Assembly: GCA_036365455.1 (NCBI GenBank)
Contig: JAWQUS010000008.1
Location: 21,745,501-21,809,500 of the forward strand
DNA from: Macrosoma leucophasiata
Taxonomy: Eukaryota > Arthropoda > Insecta > Lepidoptera > Hedylidae
Reading direction: 5' to 3'
DNA: 64,000 nt
Below are positions 22,096-33,800 of the stretch, piece by piece (the first letter of the stretch is position 1; every line of letters starts with the position of its first letter). The notes below the pieces were generated by a model. The model did not search any database. It was given only the letters and a program-made list of their open reading frames with translations, and was not told where the DNA came from. The position numbers and the translations under genes were made by a program.

Positions 22096-22400
22096 ACTAA
22101 CTAACCCCGATTTAATTCCAATCTCATCGTTAGCGCTAATCGAATAACGATCATAATTTTGTTTAAATAGTTTTATTGCACCTTTATATTTCTGAGTATT
22201 GTATTATTAGAGTCTCGTTATTTTCAGAATAAAAACAAAGCGTGTACTTATTACCTTATACATGTATTATTAAGATTTAATATTAAGATTATCTGTTTGA
22301 AAGTTTTGATCCATTTATTCACATGTTTGATATGCTAACACTTAGGTAAGTGTACAGATATGATTCTAGTATGTTCTTAGGTTTTCGCGAGCTACACACA

Positions 22401-22592
22401 TTGAAATAAAACTAGTTTTCAGATTTATCTCGCGTATATTAAAACTAAAATGATTATTTAAAATCGAACCCGACGTTTCGGTCGCTTTTCAGCTGCCGTG
22501 GTCTCGGGCAGACTTATACGGACGGAATAAGACGGGATAATCATTTTAGTTTAATATACGCGAGATAAATTCGAAAACTAGTTTTATTTCAA
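22401..22592. mobile_element. ~190-bp foldback element with ~57-bp arms
   Basis: TTGAAATAAAACTAGTTTTC...TCTCGCGTATATTAAAACTA at the left is mirrored at the right. The loop holds CCCGACGTTTCGGTCGC and GCCGTGGTCTCGGGCAGAC. One arm plus the 'ACCGAAACGTCGGG' core recurs at 27517-27602. 'GACGTTTCGG' cores are common at the ends of Penelope-like or related elements in insects, but this link is inference. Confidence 0.7.
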
Positions 22593-22599
22593 AGATATG

Positions 22600-23835
22600 A
22601 TTCTTATAAAGAGTGAGGTTAAGAGTGAGTCATCACCAATTACGAGGAACCATTGGTCAACTATTTTATATCACTAGTACCTACTTCTAAATAATCCTTC
22701 GTTTACGAGCATACGGTTTATGGTAGTCCACGTATAATTTTTGTTTACTATATTAGGTACCAGGTCAGTTTAGTACTAGCGTGGCGGTACCACAACGGTT
22801 TGCTCGAATGAATAGGCCCATGGTATATGCCTGCACGGGGTCCTGCATGGGAATGAAACGGTGGCTGTGTGAACAAGCAGTTAAGTGTGCAATATTCAGA
22901 AAAGTATCTTCAAAATGCAACCTATGTACATATAGGGTATGTTCAGTGAGACTAGTCTCATTGTTAAAATTTGTTCAGTAAAACTGTGTGAGAAAATTAA
23001 TGTCGTGGCCGCCTTATAAAGAGTTTTGCAGTGAACACCCTGCTCAGCAGTTTACCGCAGTTTACCGAGTAGGGGAAAGTGGGGGAAACACGAACACCTA
23101 AGAATAAACTTAAATAAAACAGTGAAATTAAGATACAAAGTTTTTTTATTTGGATAATAATCAAGTTTATTTATCCATGTAACTACTTAAATAATAAAAG
23201 GTTATATTTTTTCACTAAAATATATCATTTGAAAGAAAAACAAAACCCTTAGTGTTCGTGTTTACCCGACGTGATTCGGGTAAACACGCACACCAGGTGG
23301 GGTAATAGCGAACTAACATATAATATGTTAATTACGACAGAGATCACAATTATACCCCGCCGATGTTGACTGTCCATCTGTGCATTTCTCGTGAGCACAA
23401 TTTTCACAAACGTAGCCCTTAACCAATCTTCATCGGAGGGACCATCATTTTCTTTTTGTTATTTTTCTTTTCTTCTCTTCTTTGGTACAGAATAATTAAT
23501 AAAGCCTTTGAAAAATCTTAATCGGGGGGACTAATATGTATTTTTATTTTTACAAAAATAATTATTTTCTTTTTGTCCTTTTTTTTTCACTCTTCTTTGG
23601 TGCAGAATCATTAAAGCCTTTGATATTATTGAAAAATTTTTATAGTCTTATAGTGTCTTTGTATATAAAAATTTTTTCATCAAGTTAATATTTTGCTTAA
23701 ACACACGCGGGTTCGAGTTCTGCACTGTGTTTTTTGCAGTTCGAAATTGTTGATAATAATTTGTTGTTTAGAGTATTTTAATTTTTTATGTTATGAAGCG
23801 GCTTAATGCATTGATGTATGTAATATTGTAGTCTA
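22600..23835. other. No gene recognised
   Basis: AT-rich sequence. 'GTGGGGGAAACACGAACACC' near 23080 and 'GGTAAACACGCACACC...GGTGGGG' near 23278-23301 suggest another small repeat with its core duplicated. No ORF with homology. Confidence 0.35.
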
Positions 23836-24006
23836 TAAATATCTACATGAAACCACAGATCTCAATGTAGATGCATCGCTACTCCTGAGGCCTTAGGTAT
23901 TACCATCTGAAGGCGTCGGTATTATGTATTTCGGTTGATTCATTTCGATTAGGTAATGCGGTGGTGCCTACGCCCGTGAACTCCGTCACTGGAGCTCTAC
24001 CACCAG
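23836..24006 (-). mobile_element. SINE-A, internally deleted copy
   Basis: The minus strand begins ACTGGTGGTAGAGCTCCAGT at 24006. It keeps CGCATTACCTAAT, then skips most of the middle and ends in the ATCTACATTGAGATC region. The last third is lost. Confidence 0.65.
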
Positions 24007-24484
24007 TAATAGAGTTAATAGTTATTGGAACCTACGAATAATAATGTACCTAAAAAATGTAACTCTTATACAATCGTAACAAACACTCACACTTTCACAC
24101 AGACAATTGTGCATTCGATTGGTCGCGACAAGGTCTCTTCGCCGAGCAGCAAGGAAACGTCCAACAGCCTGACGCGCTATGGTGTGTCCTTCTTATGCCT
24201 CGCCCACGATGTGTCTATTTACTTAGAACCATTTTTCTACATTATTATGCGTAGTAGCGAATATAAACTCATTTCAAGTAAATTGAAACATTAATGAAAT
24301 TATGAATACGTATGTTTAAAACACATTTGGTAGTCAATTCGACTTCATGCCTCAATGCATTAATTTTTTTGCCTTAATCAGTGATTAAGTAACATAGATA
24401 ACAGACAAACGAACTACATTAACTCTTATCTAATTCGCAATTCTTTGGACCGAAATTCGTGATTTAGCACTATTACTCGTATTG

Positions 24485-24905
24485 CATAATAGACATAAGA
24501 TCACGCCTGTATTTTCCTGTATCATTGAAGCATAGAATACAAACAAGCATGATTCGCCAGGTGGCGATCTTATTGACATTTCCGGGCACGTTACGCCATA
24601 CTCCGAGGAGGGACTGGGAAACATCCAAAAAATTAAAAAATAACAATAACAGTCTGTTACACATATGGCTTCGTAGGCCGTAATAACTATCAAAGAGACA
24701 GACCAAGTTAAGTCTCAGGGGTAGTAAGTATATAAGTATTGACATCTCCAGGCACGTTCCCGAACTACGAGGCTGGCACTTAGCAACTTTCGAAAAATGG
24801 AAAAACTTCAATAGTAAACTACCTATCCTCTGACCCGGGGATCGAACCTAGGATCCCAGCGTAGCAATAATAACCTGTTACAAGACTACAGAGGTAGTTC
24901 TGCTC
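24485..24905 (-). mobile_element. SINE-B, old diverged copies
   Basis: GATTCGCCAGGTGGCGATCT, ATTTCCGGGCACGTTA and ACTGGGAAACATCCA near 24550-24625 are repeated in weaker form near 24745-24805. The tRNA-like head follows, reverse complement of GGTTCGATCCCCGG, near 24838. Two copies are partly overlapped or fused. Confidence 0.55.
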
Positions 24906-25206
24906 TGTTGTATAACAGAGATCCAAATTATTTTTATGCCAGATATAGAATTCACACTCAGGCAATTAGCAGCTATTTACATTATGTATACAAATGCAAG
25001 ATACATTAGCAAATGTTCTACTTTCGATAAATGTCGAACGTTCTAAAAAAAAATGATTACGCAATAGGGGAAATGGAAACATTGAGAGGCGCGTCTTGAA
25101 TACAAACGGCGATAAAGTAATTTTTAATCGAATTTAAAATGCCTAGATAATGGATATTACAATTTTATAGAAATTTACATGTTAAATCACTTTCGACCAT
25201 CCAAAT

Positions 25207-25873
25207 GTGGTCCAAATAGTGAAAACGTAACTTCACACCTGTAATCCCCGAATAGATAGGCAGAGGTAAATGCATGCATTCAAGCATACGATTCGCCAGT
25301 TACGTTTCTGGCCAATGTAACAGGTGGCGAGCGTGTTGACATCTCCGGGTACATTAGGTACTAAACGCCAAGGTACGGGGGAAAAAAACCCTAACTTCAC
25401 CCCTGTAATCCCCGAAGGCGTAGGCAGAGGTAAATGCATGCATTCAAGCATATATGCAAACACCCCGATTCGCCAGTTACGTTTTCGCCCATGTAACAGG
25501 TGGCGAGCCTGTTGACATCTCCGGGCACATTACCAAACTACAAGGTACTGGGAAATTTCCAGAAAACGGAAAATTCCCAATTAAACTATTACAATTAAGG
25601 ACTTTACACCATTATCTTTGATAACCCCCTACCCGGGCATCGAACCCAGGACCTCAGCGTAGTAGTAGTGGTCTGCTACCACTAGGCTACCGAGGCAGTT
25701 AATATGTACTGGGAAACTTCCAGAAAATGAAGAAATCCCAATCGAATCAGAGATAAAGTATTTTACACTTTTAACTCTGATAACCCCTGACTTGGGCATC
25801 CAGGACTGGAGTCCTGGACGCTGGAGCCTAGTAGTAGTGGCCTGCTACCACTAGGCTACTGAAGTAGTTAAGA
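25207..25873 (-). mobile_element. Cluster of three stacked SINE-B copies
   Basis: Tails (CGTAACTTCACACCTGTAATC) start at 25209 and near 25393. Bodies with GTAACAGGTGGCGAGC sit at 25318 and 25495. tRNA-like heads (complement of GCCTAGTGGTAGCAGGCCAC) sit at about 25665-25700 and 25840-25872. The third copy is only a head with a short body (25700-25873). Stacking of SINEs into each other's A-rich or tail regions explains the order. Confidence 0.7.
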
Positions 25874-25928
25874 AGAAAACTTCGGCTTGTTTCGGATCTG
25901 TAGAGCTTTATCTCTTCAGCACCTTTTT

Positions 25929-26330
25929 TTTTTGTTATTATGGCATCGCTGTTACGTATTTTGCCATAGTAAAGTAAAACGATATTTCGTGTTTATTTAA
26001 GCAGCGTCAAAGTTAGTACAATATCAAGTATAATATGTAAGTATCAAGTATATAAGTTATCAAGTATAATATGTCAGTCAAGTGAGTTACAGTCAAGTTA
26101 TTCGAGTAAAGCGATGGCTACTTTACCAGAACATTTACAATGAAGTTTTGGAGGCAACCTGAAATGTCGTGTTTTCGCACTGTTATTCTATTTCACTATA
26201 CACGGGCACTGTAATAAACCTATATCAAACAAAATGCCACCAACTTTATTCAATATAACTTAAAAATACACCAAGAAAATGAAATAAAATAAGAGCACGA
26301 TACGCCTCTTTCAAGGTTCCCGCCAAAAAT
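25929..26330 (-). repeat. ~400-bp poly(A)-tailed dispersed repeat, reverse copy
   Basis: T-run and GTTATTATGGCATCGCTGTT at the left; CTTTCAAGGTTCCCGCCAAA at the right. It matches 6311-6725 in reverse along its whole length, including the GCGATGGCTACTTTACCAGA region. Confidence 0.75.
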
Positions 26331-26562
26331 AAATCCCTTTCGCACCTTACCTATATGACGTTTGTCGACCATTTTGATCAAGGATTGACCCAATACCGCA
26401 CTATCAGTGCTTACGTAGGCAGTGTGCAGCAGAGATAACGCTCTACGAAGTCGAAACTAGCCGATTGTCTCTTTCGTAGGCTCGATGTGCAATATTTATA
26501 TTGTGTATGTATATATTGTTGAGCACTGTACATGCATTACCAGATTGCAACTTGACGCAAAC

Positions 26563-26954
26563 GCTGTTGCCTCTGTGTTAAAAATTACGTTGCCGTACAT
26601 TAATTACCATTTGACCGAAACACGGATAGGTACGCTACACTTATCTAAGTAAATGTAGTCTTTTTTATGTAATGGATGTGGCAAACAAGTATGCAGTTGA
26701 CACATTGATACATTGATGTTAAGTGATGACTGCAGCCTATAGACACCCACACAAATACCAAGGTCAAAATGCAGATGCGTTACCACTTCTGAGGCCTAAC
26801 GTGTTATGCCTCTGTGCCGGAAATTACAGGGCCGTACATTATCACCTGACTAGAACACGATAGTGCTGAATACTACCATTTAGCGGCAAGTATATTAGGT
26901 AATGCAGTGGTGCCTACGCCCGCGATCTCCGTTACTGGAGCTCTACCGCCAGTA
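26563..26954 (-). mobile_element. SINE-A: fragment plus near full-length copy
   Basis: 26563-26632 is a fragment (GCCTCTGTG, GCCGTACATTA, CATTTGACCGAAACACG). 26655-26954 is a near complete copy from TTTTTTATGTAATGGATGTG to GGAGCTCTACCGCCAGTAAA. Confidence 0.7.
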
Positions 26955-27037
26955 AATTACTAGTACAAACCTCGTAAGTTAAGTTAATTGGTTCTATTTA
27001 GTTAAACCCAAATTGAATTTTTATAAAAACCATTTCG

Positions 27038-27412
27038 AAGCGCGCATGGCCCAGCGGCTGGTGTAGATCGTAAGCGATCTGCTCGGTTAAGCACTACGGG
27101 CGCGGTCGGGTAGTGTGATGGGTGACCGCTAGTGGCAAATTAAATGCGCGTATCCGTGCTTCGGAGGGCACGTTAAGCCGTCGGTCCCGGTTGCTATCGA
27201 TAGATAGCAGTAGTTAAACCTTGTCGGAGGCCTTATGGGCGGTTTGAAAACATCCGACAGCGGGTTGGCCACTAACCCACCCACCTCCACCAATCCGCAT
27301 TGGAGCATCGTGGTGGAGTAAGCTCCAGGCCTCCCCCCAAAAAGGGGAGAGACTCGTGCCCAGCAGTGGGACGTATAATGGGTTGCCATTATTATTATTA
27401 TTATTATAAAAA
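27038..27412 (+). mobile_element. 5S rRNA-derived SINE with (ATT)n tail
   Basis: The head CTCGGTTAAGCACTACGGGC...GTGATGGGTGACCGC (27080-27130) aligns with the internal promoter half of animal 5S rRNA genes: the A-box region 'GTTAAGCA.C..CGGGCGCGG' and C-box 'GATGGGTGACCGC'. The body holds GGCGGTTTGAAAACATCCGA. The tail ends GCCCAGCAGTGGGACGTATA...(ATT)n at 27390-27412. Copies or parts lie at 41205-41480, 45394-45740 and 62222-62470 (all reverse). This is the SINE3-type class in name; subfamily unknown. Confidence 0.75.
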
Positions 27413-27516
27413 CCATTTTAAAAAATGGGTAATTTCGTGACTACACTGTTGTTATGTGTACCATCATTGATGTGTTAACACTATTCTTCTTTCTAGGCCT
27501 CTCTATCATATTGTTG

Positions 27517-27602
27517 TTAGGACCGAAACGTCGGGTTGATTTTAAAAATCATTTTAGTTTAATATACGCGAGATAAATCCGTAAAAACAGTTTTATTTCA
27601 AC
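27517..27602 (+). repeat. One arm of the foldback at 22401-22592
   Basis: GACCGAAACGTCGGGTTGAT...AGTTTAATATACGCGAGATA...GTTTTATTTCAA matches the core and right arm of that element. The left arm is absent. Confidence 0.65.
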
Positions 27603-27904
27603 ATTTTGTTACTGTTTGTTTGCATTGTTTACTATAAACCGTTTACTTCTCAGAGAGTTAAAAGAAACCAGGAAATGGTTTTTGTGTTATTCTATCCAAT
27701 TTACGTTGTTGTTTAAAATAACTTGCTACATTTTTTTAGCGAGACAAAATTGTCGCTACTATTAATCAGTGATAATGGTACTACGAAAAGTGGAAAAAAT
27801 ATTGTTTAGTTTATTCTTTACAAATGTTCAATGTTAGGCAATATGAAAGTGTAGGTACTTTTTAATGGACTTACGTAGGCACGTCTTAAGACGCCACTAG
27901 TCTA

Positions 27905-28015
27905 CTTCACCGGACATACGCTTACACTCAACACACGGCCCCACAATAGGTATAAACCTGTGTCGTGGGCCACTATACACACACAACACATACACAAACA
28001 CCCAGCATTGCATTG
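27905..28015 (-). mobile_element. tRNA-derived SINE, body fragment
   Basis: The complement of GTGTTTGTGTATGTGTTGTG and CACGACACAGGTTTATACC is present. The tRNA-like head and the (ATT)n tail are both missing. SINE-A follows directly at 28022. Confidence 0.6.
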
Positions 28016-28021
28016 CCATGC

Positions 28022-28270
28022 ATTTTGACCTTGGTCTTAGTTTTTGTAATGGAAGTGCCAACAAGCATGCAGTTCACTTTGATGTTAAGTGATGACTGCA
28101 GCCTATAGACATACACAAAGACCAAGGTCAGAATGCACATACGTTACCACTCCTGAGCCCTAAGGTGTTATGCCCCTGTGCTAAACTACTAAAACTACAA
28201 TTTAGCGACAAGTAGAACACACCTCTAGGTAATGCGGTAGAGCCTAAGCCCGCGTGCTCGGTCACTAGAA
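28022..28270 (-). mobile_element. SINE-A, diverged copy
   Basis: TAATGGAAGTGCCAACAAGC at the left through CGGTAGAGCCTAAGCCCGCG at the right, with an internal deletion between about 28185 and 28200. Confidence 0.65.
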
Positions 28271-28299
28271 CTTATTGCTTGTTAATGTCATTTAGATTT

Positions 28300-28385
28300 T
28301 ATTAATGTAATGGAAGTGGCAGCACTATTGTGTTCCGGTTAGATGGTATTGTATGACCCAGTAATAATGATATTACAGAGACATA
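28300..28385. mobile_element. SINE-A copy with inverted halves
   Basis: TAATGTAATGGAAGTGGCA (minus-strand 3' end) is joined at about 28321 directly to GCACTATTGTGTTCCGGTTA (plus-strand interior), which runs on to ATTACAGAGACATAAGA. The two halves therefore face opposite ways, as in twin-primed retroposons. Confidence 0.55.
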
Positions 28386-28544
28386 AGAACTCTGCCATTA
28401 GGCGCAAGATAGGTTAGGTAATTAATGGTTATCAATAAGAACATATGTGGTTCATTATTTTGCTACTACCTAACAACAGTTGTAAAAGTCTTTTCTTCGT
28501 AATCACATCATACGTAATATATATATTTCATAATGATGAATGTA

Positions 28545-28645
28545 GAGGAAGCACGGCAGGTGTGTCATGACCGGGATGTCTGGCGCCCCACACTCTCTGC
28601 CTATAAGGGACGGACATAAAGATACATACATACATACATACATAT
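28545..28645 (+). pseudogene. LINE ORF2 last codons and tail
   Basis: The plus strand reads NVEEARQVCHDRDVWRPTLSAY, the same protein end as the LINE copies at 39388-39690 and 62650-62950. A (CATA)n tail follows at 28622-28643. Only about 25 codons are kept. Confidence 0.65.
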
Positions 28646-28784
28646 TATTTCCTAATATGATCATGCCACATTTAGAATTTAGCGAAGATCATAAAGTCCT
28701 TATAATGATAATCAAGCGAAAAATAAAATACACAATTATTTATTAAAAATTTATTACGAATATTAAAATAATTAGTTTTGATAC

Positions 28785-30856
28785 TTAGAAGAAACCACAA
28801 AGATCCGTTGTTTTCTTCGGATATGCACCCCCGAAAAGTCTTACTGGCGTTTTGCTCCAATTTATAAACAATAGCGGGCTCTTTGCCAGAGTAGAGTCTT
28901 CTAATGAACATTTTTTATAGTTTTGTTGCACAAATTCCATACCAATATTTTTTTCTTTAAATGGCGAAAAAATATGAGAGATATCGATACTCTCATCGGG
29001 TTGAATAAAAAGTGAATGGTCCAACGTCGCTACATTTTTGCATATACGAGGGCCAAGAGACGGAGGGACCTTTTGTGGTGTGTGGTCAATGTCTGATCTA
29101 TACCTGTTTATGTCTGGAACCCGCTCATCACCACCCACGAAAATTTTGTCATTTTGTTTTTCATTGTAACCTATTATCTGGCGTTCGTTCAAAGCATTGC
29201 CTATTTTAATATGCCTATTAAAACTATTTTTTCTATTGGTTAACTCCTGATTATTCAATGATTTAATGTTTCTAGATCGATTATTTTGCTGACTTGGCAG
29301 AAAACCATGATTATATTTTAAAATGGAAAAATTGTTCAAGTTTTTATTTGAATCATTAGATATTTCAGTTGCAAGTGCTCGACCTTCAAGGATTGCTGGT
29401 TCTTCAACATTTATCACTATTTTTTTTACATCTGGTCTATATTTTAAGCGAACACTGGGATGTTTTGAGTCTAAATTCTCTGATTGATCGTTCTTGGAAC
29501 TAAAGCTACCTATTCCTGAATTTATTTGCCGGGGTGTATAGTCATTATTATAAGATTTGATATTATGCCATTTATTAACATTTGATAAGCTTTTTAAATA
29601 CATACCGTTACTATTTGTTATTTTATTACTATCATTGCTTTCCTCAAAATATTCTACTGACTTCAAAAATGGAAGAATGCTTATTAAACTATTACTTTTA
29701 TCCCATGGTGGTATGTTTTTATGCGGAGTTTTAAGATCATTAGTTATAAATTCGTCACTTGATACATAATCGTCTACTTGCCTATAAAATCTACGATCGT
29801 TAAGTCTTTTTGGTAGGCCTCTATTGAAAATTTCTACATTTTGTGGTTGCGTTTGTGCGTGTGATTCTAAAATTTGGTTTCTTAAATCATTTTTTAGAAT
29901 TTTTACATTTATTTGAGGTTGCGTAAAGACTCTATTTGCTACACCCATGTACTTATCGATGAAACTTCTTCTTTGAAATTTATACGGTGGTCGTGTTTTA
30001 GTTACTTTAAATTCTGAAGCATAGGGAAAAGTGTCTGATATTTTGAACAATGGTATAGTTGGTGGTGTTTTCTTTTGTTCTCTGTTATTTAAATTAATTC
30101 TCCTGAGATAATTTAGAACACTAGCTGCAAATTTTGAGCTTGTCCACTGGCCATACACAGGATTATTCGTTTCTAATGGTGGAGGAGTCTCAATATCAGA
30201 TAAAGTTACTTTCATTTCTTTATCTGTATTTCGATTATTATCGAGTAATGAATTATTTGTACTTTCAAGAAACGATTTAAATTTAGGATTTATATTGCTT
30301 GAATAATCTTGGCTTGGCCCTACGGGCGGTGGGGTTTCATATTCAGAGACTGTTGGAAGCCCATGAGTATAAGAGCTGGATTGCTCTGGGTAAATATTAC
30401 GATGTGCTTGAAATTTTCTTCTGCTAGACGTCCCTCGTTCCAAATTACATATGCTTTCTTTCGTCCTGTCTATAGTTTGTGTCGTTGATATGATATTACT
30501 TGAAGGAAAATCCAAAATTTCTTTTTCACTTGATTCTTCATTGATTATCTGTCCTTTTTGTGCAAGGCTAATGCCAACATCATGTTCAATAATACTATGT
30601 GGAGTTTTGAACCTTACGAAATTCGAAGTTGACTTAAAAGATGGTGGTAACTCTGTAGTGCCGAATGAACTATCCAAATCACTTTGTACATTACCAAGTA
30701 TGACGTAATTGATATCATTATTACCCATAAGCTTGTTTTGTTCAAATGTTTTTTGTTTGTATCTAGGATTGTTTTTCATTGTATAATTTCGCTCTATTGT
30801 TGACTTTAAAATCATGTTTGTACCGAAAATTTCACCCTCAAATCCATTTGAAGCTC
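28785..30856 (-). CDS. Pentraxin-like gene, exon 5 (tail and stop)
   Basis: 2072 bases, starting after the acceptor at 30857 and ending with TAA at 28785-28787. The first residues (GASNGFEGEIFGTN) finish the domain. The remaining roughly 670 residues are low in hydrophobics and rich in Asn, Ser, Lys and Pro. An internal ATG at 30815 is not the true start, because the frame is open upstream into the spliced domain. Confidence 0.9.
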
Positions 30857-33800
30857 CTAAAACAATAAAAAATATATGTACTTCAATACTTAAAAGTCAG
30901 ATAATCTTCCTCTCCTTTCTTCTCTCTTAAATCATAAGGGAATCAGAATAGTAAAATAAGTAAAATAATAAAGTTTATGAAAAAAGCTGTAATCGATGTG
31001 CAATTTAATTAGTGCCAATTGTTGGTGAAAACAAAAGGGTGTGAAAAGTAGGTAATTAATATTTAATTCGTTTTTGCTACTACTAATTCCATTTTCAAAT
31101 AAATTTCTTACCATTGTCCGCAACACCATATCCAATTATTATACTTCCTCTACCGGGCAACACCAACCCAGAAAGCTGTAACATAAAACTATTACTATTC
31201 AGTTTACCATTAACATGACACAGAAAACCAGAATCAAGAATATAGAGAAGCACAATTTAGTATTGCGAGTATAGGAAAAATCGACAGTAACGTAACTTTA
31301 CGCCTATAATCCTCGAAGGGATTGGCAGAGCATAAGCATAAGCAAACACCTACGATCTCCGGTTGTATTTTGGCATATGTAACAGGAGGCAAGCCTGATG
31401 GCATCTCCGGATAAATTACCAAACTCTGAGGTACTGAAAAACTTTCAGAAACTGAAAAAATGTCTGTTTAACCAGACATATAAGTTTTTACATAGTTTTG
31501 CCCTATTTTACATGCTTATTTGTCGTATGTTGGTGGATTTTTTTTCAGTGAGGCAGAAAACATGTTCCTACTCTTTATTTTATCTGGCACCGACAAAGTA
31601 ATGATACTAGCAAGATACATAAATAATAATTTAACGTAACGTAACTTCACGCCTGTAATCCCCGAAGGGGTAGACAGAGGCAAATGCATGCATTCAATCA
31701 TACATGCAAACACCCACGACTCGCCGGTTACGTTTTGGCCCATGTAACAGGTGGCGAACCTGTTGCCATCTCTGGGCACATTACCAAACTCCGGGGTACT
31801 GGGAAACATCCAGAAAATGGAAAAATCCCAATAGAAGCGGAGATAAAGGATTTTAAACCGATATCTCTAATATCCCCCGACCCGGGAATCGAACCCAGGA
31901 CCTCCAGCGTAATAGTAGTGGCCTGCTACCACTACGCTACTGAGGCAGTTATAATAATTTAATTTATTGAATTAATTATTTTGAAATAATTCCTTTCGGT
32001 TGCTGCATTAGATAGTATGATGAATCACTGGCGTACTTTCAATGTTACTGTGGACCGCAGGTATAATCCATTTGGAATTATCTCATAACTTAACCTTGTC
32101 TACTTTCGCAATGTCTGTCATTAAGAAATGTATCACACGGTACTCAATTTTAGAGACAGGTGACCTTCTTTTTTTAATTCAAGCATAAAATCGTTTGTGA
32201 TTTTGTGGTTAAAAACATTTTATAGCCCCCTAATACGTAACCGTAAACTCATGTCAAAGGACGATATCGACCGATGAAAAACACGCAGGGCGATGGGAAC
32301 GATCGTTAGATATGTAGGTAGTAGCTACATACACTTTGTGCTGCCTCGCAGGACACGAGCTTCGCGTCGATGTAGAGTGCCCATGCGCCATGATCGGATT
32401 GATAGGACAAGCAGACGTGTCGCCAAGCGTCCTTCATGATGGACACAGGGGCGCTGGACGTAAACTTCTCGTCGAAGGAGACCTTCATTTGCTGACCCCC
32501 TGAGTCCAGCCACAATCTTACGACACGATTGTTGCCGTTCACTGCAACAAACACACATTGGTGGGCGTGACCAAGAAAAAATACGTCAACTAGACCATGA
32601 AGTCTCTAATAGTACTCTCATAAATAATTAATGCCACCTCATTTACAGCGCAACGTAACCTACTCGAGAGAGGGTTGCGAAATTGATAACTGCTATCATG
32701 TAATTGGTGGTATAGTTTCAGTGATGAACCCCAAGGACATAGGTACCACCAAATTATGCAACTGTCAGTTACTAAATGGTATTGCTTAGCACTAGGTACT
32801 GAGTTTCAGTTGGCGGGTAACGGTCCAGTTATTTCTGCACAGACAAAAGATTTATTTTTGATCTTAAATATTATGTGGATGTGGGTATAAATGCTGTAAA
32901 TATATAAAATATAAATTGTATGCTTGTTTGACATTATCATAGTTGCAAAAAACGTATTGAAGAAATCACATTGGAAGCAACATAAAGGAGACGGGTAATT
33001 ATGGGCCCGTAAAATCTTTATTGATTGGACACTATGGAATGGACACTTCTACGTCTCGCCCAATTGCCCCGCCTCACTCAACCTCCTCCCCTCTTATGGG
33101 CGACGTTTGGTATTCTCTACGCGCTACACACACAGGTGCACGTATAAATATACGTCACTGATGATTGGATTGGATTAGAGACCAAATAAAGCGTTTTTAT
33201 GGAATTTTGACGGAGTGTCCGCAGTGTGCAATAAGTTAAGTTATTGAAGTAAGTATTAAAAAATTATATATTTTTTTAAACTAAAAGACAAAATACACTT
33301 TAATTTTAAGTAAACAGAGCGAAGACAGATAGATACATGTTAGATAAATAAATAACATAAAAGAGAGATTACAGAGTTAACACCTGGGCCTAGAAATATA
33401 TAAAACAGTATCATTCTCCTTTTCTTGCTAAACGTATCATTAAGTTGAAATAAATTAGGATGTCTTATCAAATGGTGATTACGAAGGACTGCCACGAGCT
33501 ATTGTTACCCTAGCAAGTGCATTGTTGCGTAAAATGCGGCCAACCCTGATCAACTCCAGTCCATCACTCAGTGAATCGTCTCCCTTTGACCAAAGCACCA
33601 TCACGTACGATGACATGTCCGTGTCCCGACAAACGTGACGAGATATATCTCGTGACAAAAAGATAATATCTGTGTATTCCGAGTTTTAATCATATTTGTC
33701 CCTTTTAAATTTCAATCTTATGAAATGGGAGATATGCAAATCGAACGCGGTTGAAAATTCTGAAAGTCAGTGTATAAGTACTTGAATGTGATTCCCGTTA

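Noticed and set aside
28672..28911. 79-codon minus-strand frame overlapping the pentraxin-like gene's last exon
   Set aside because: It is a shadow in another register of the true coding exon and its 3' UTR.
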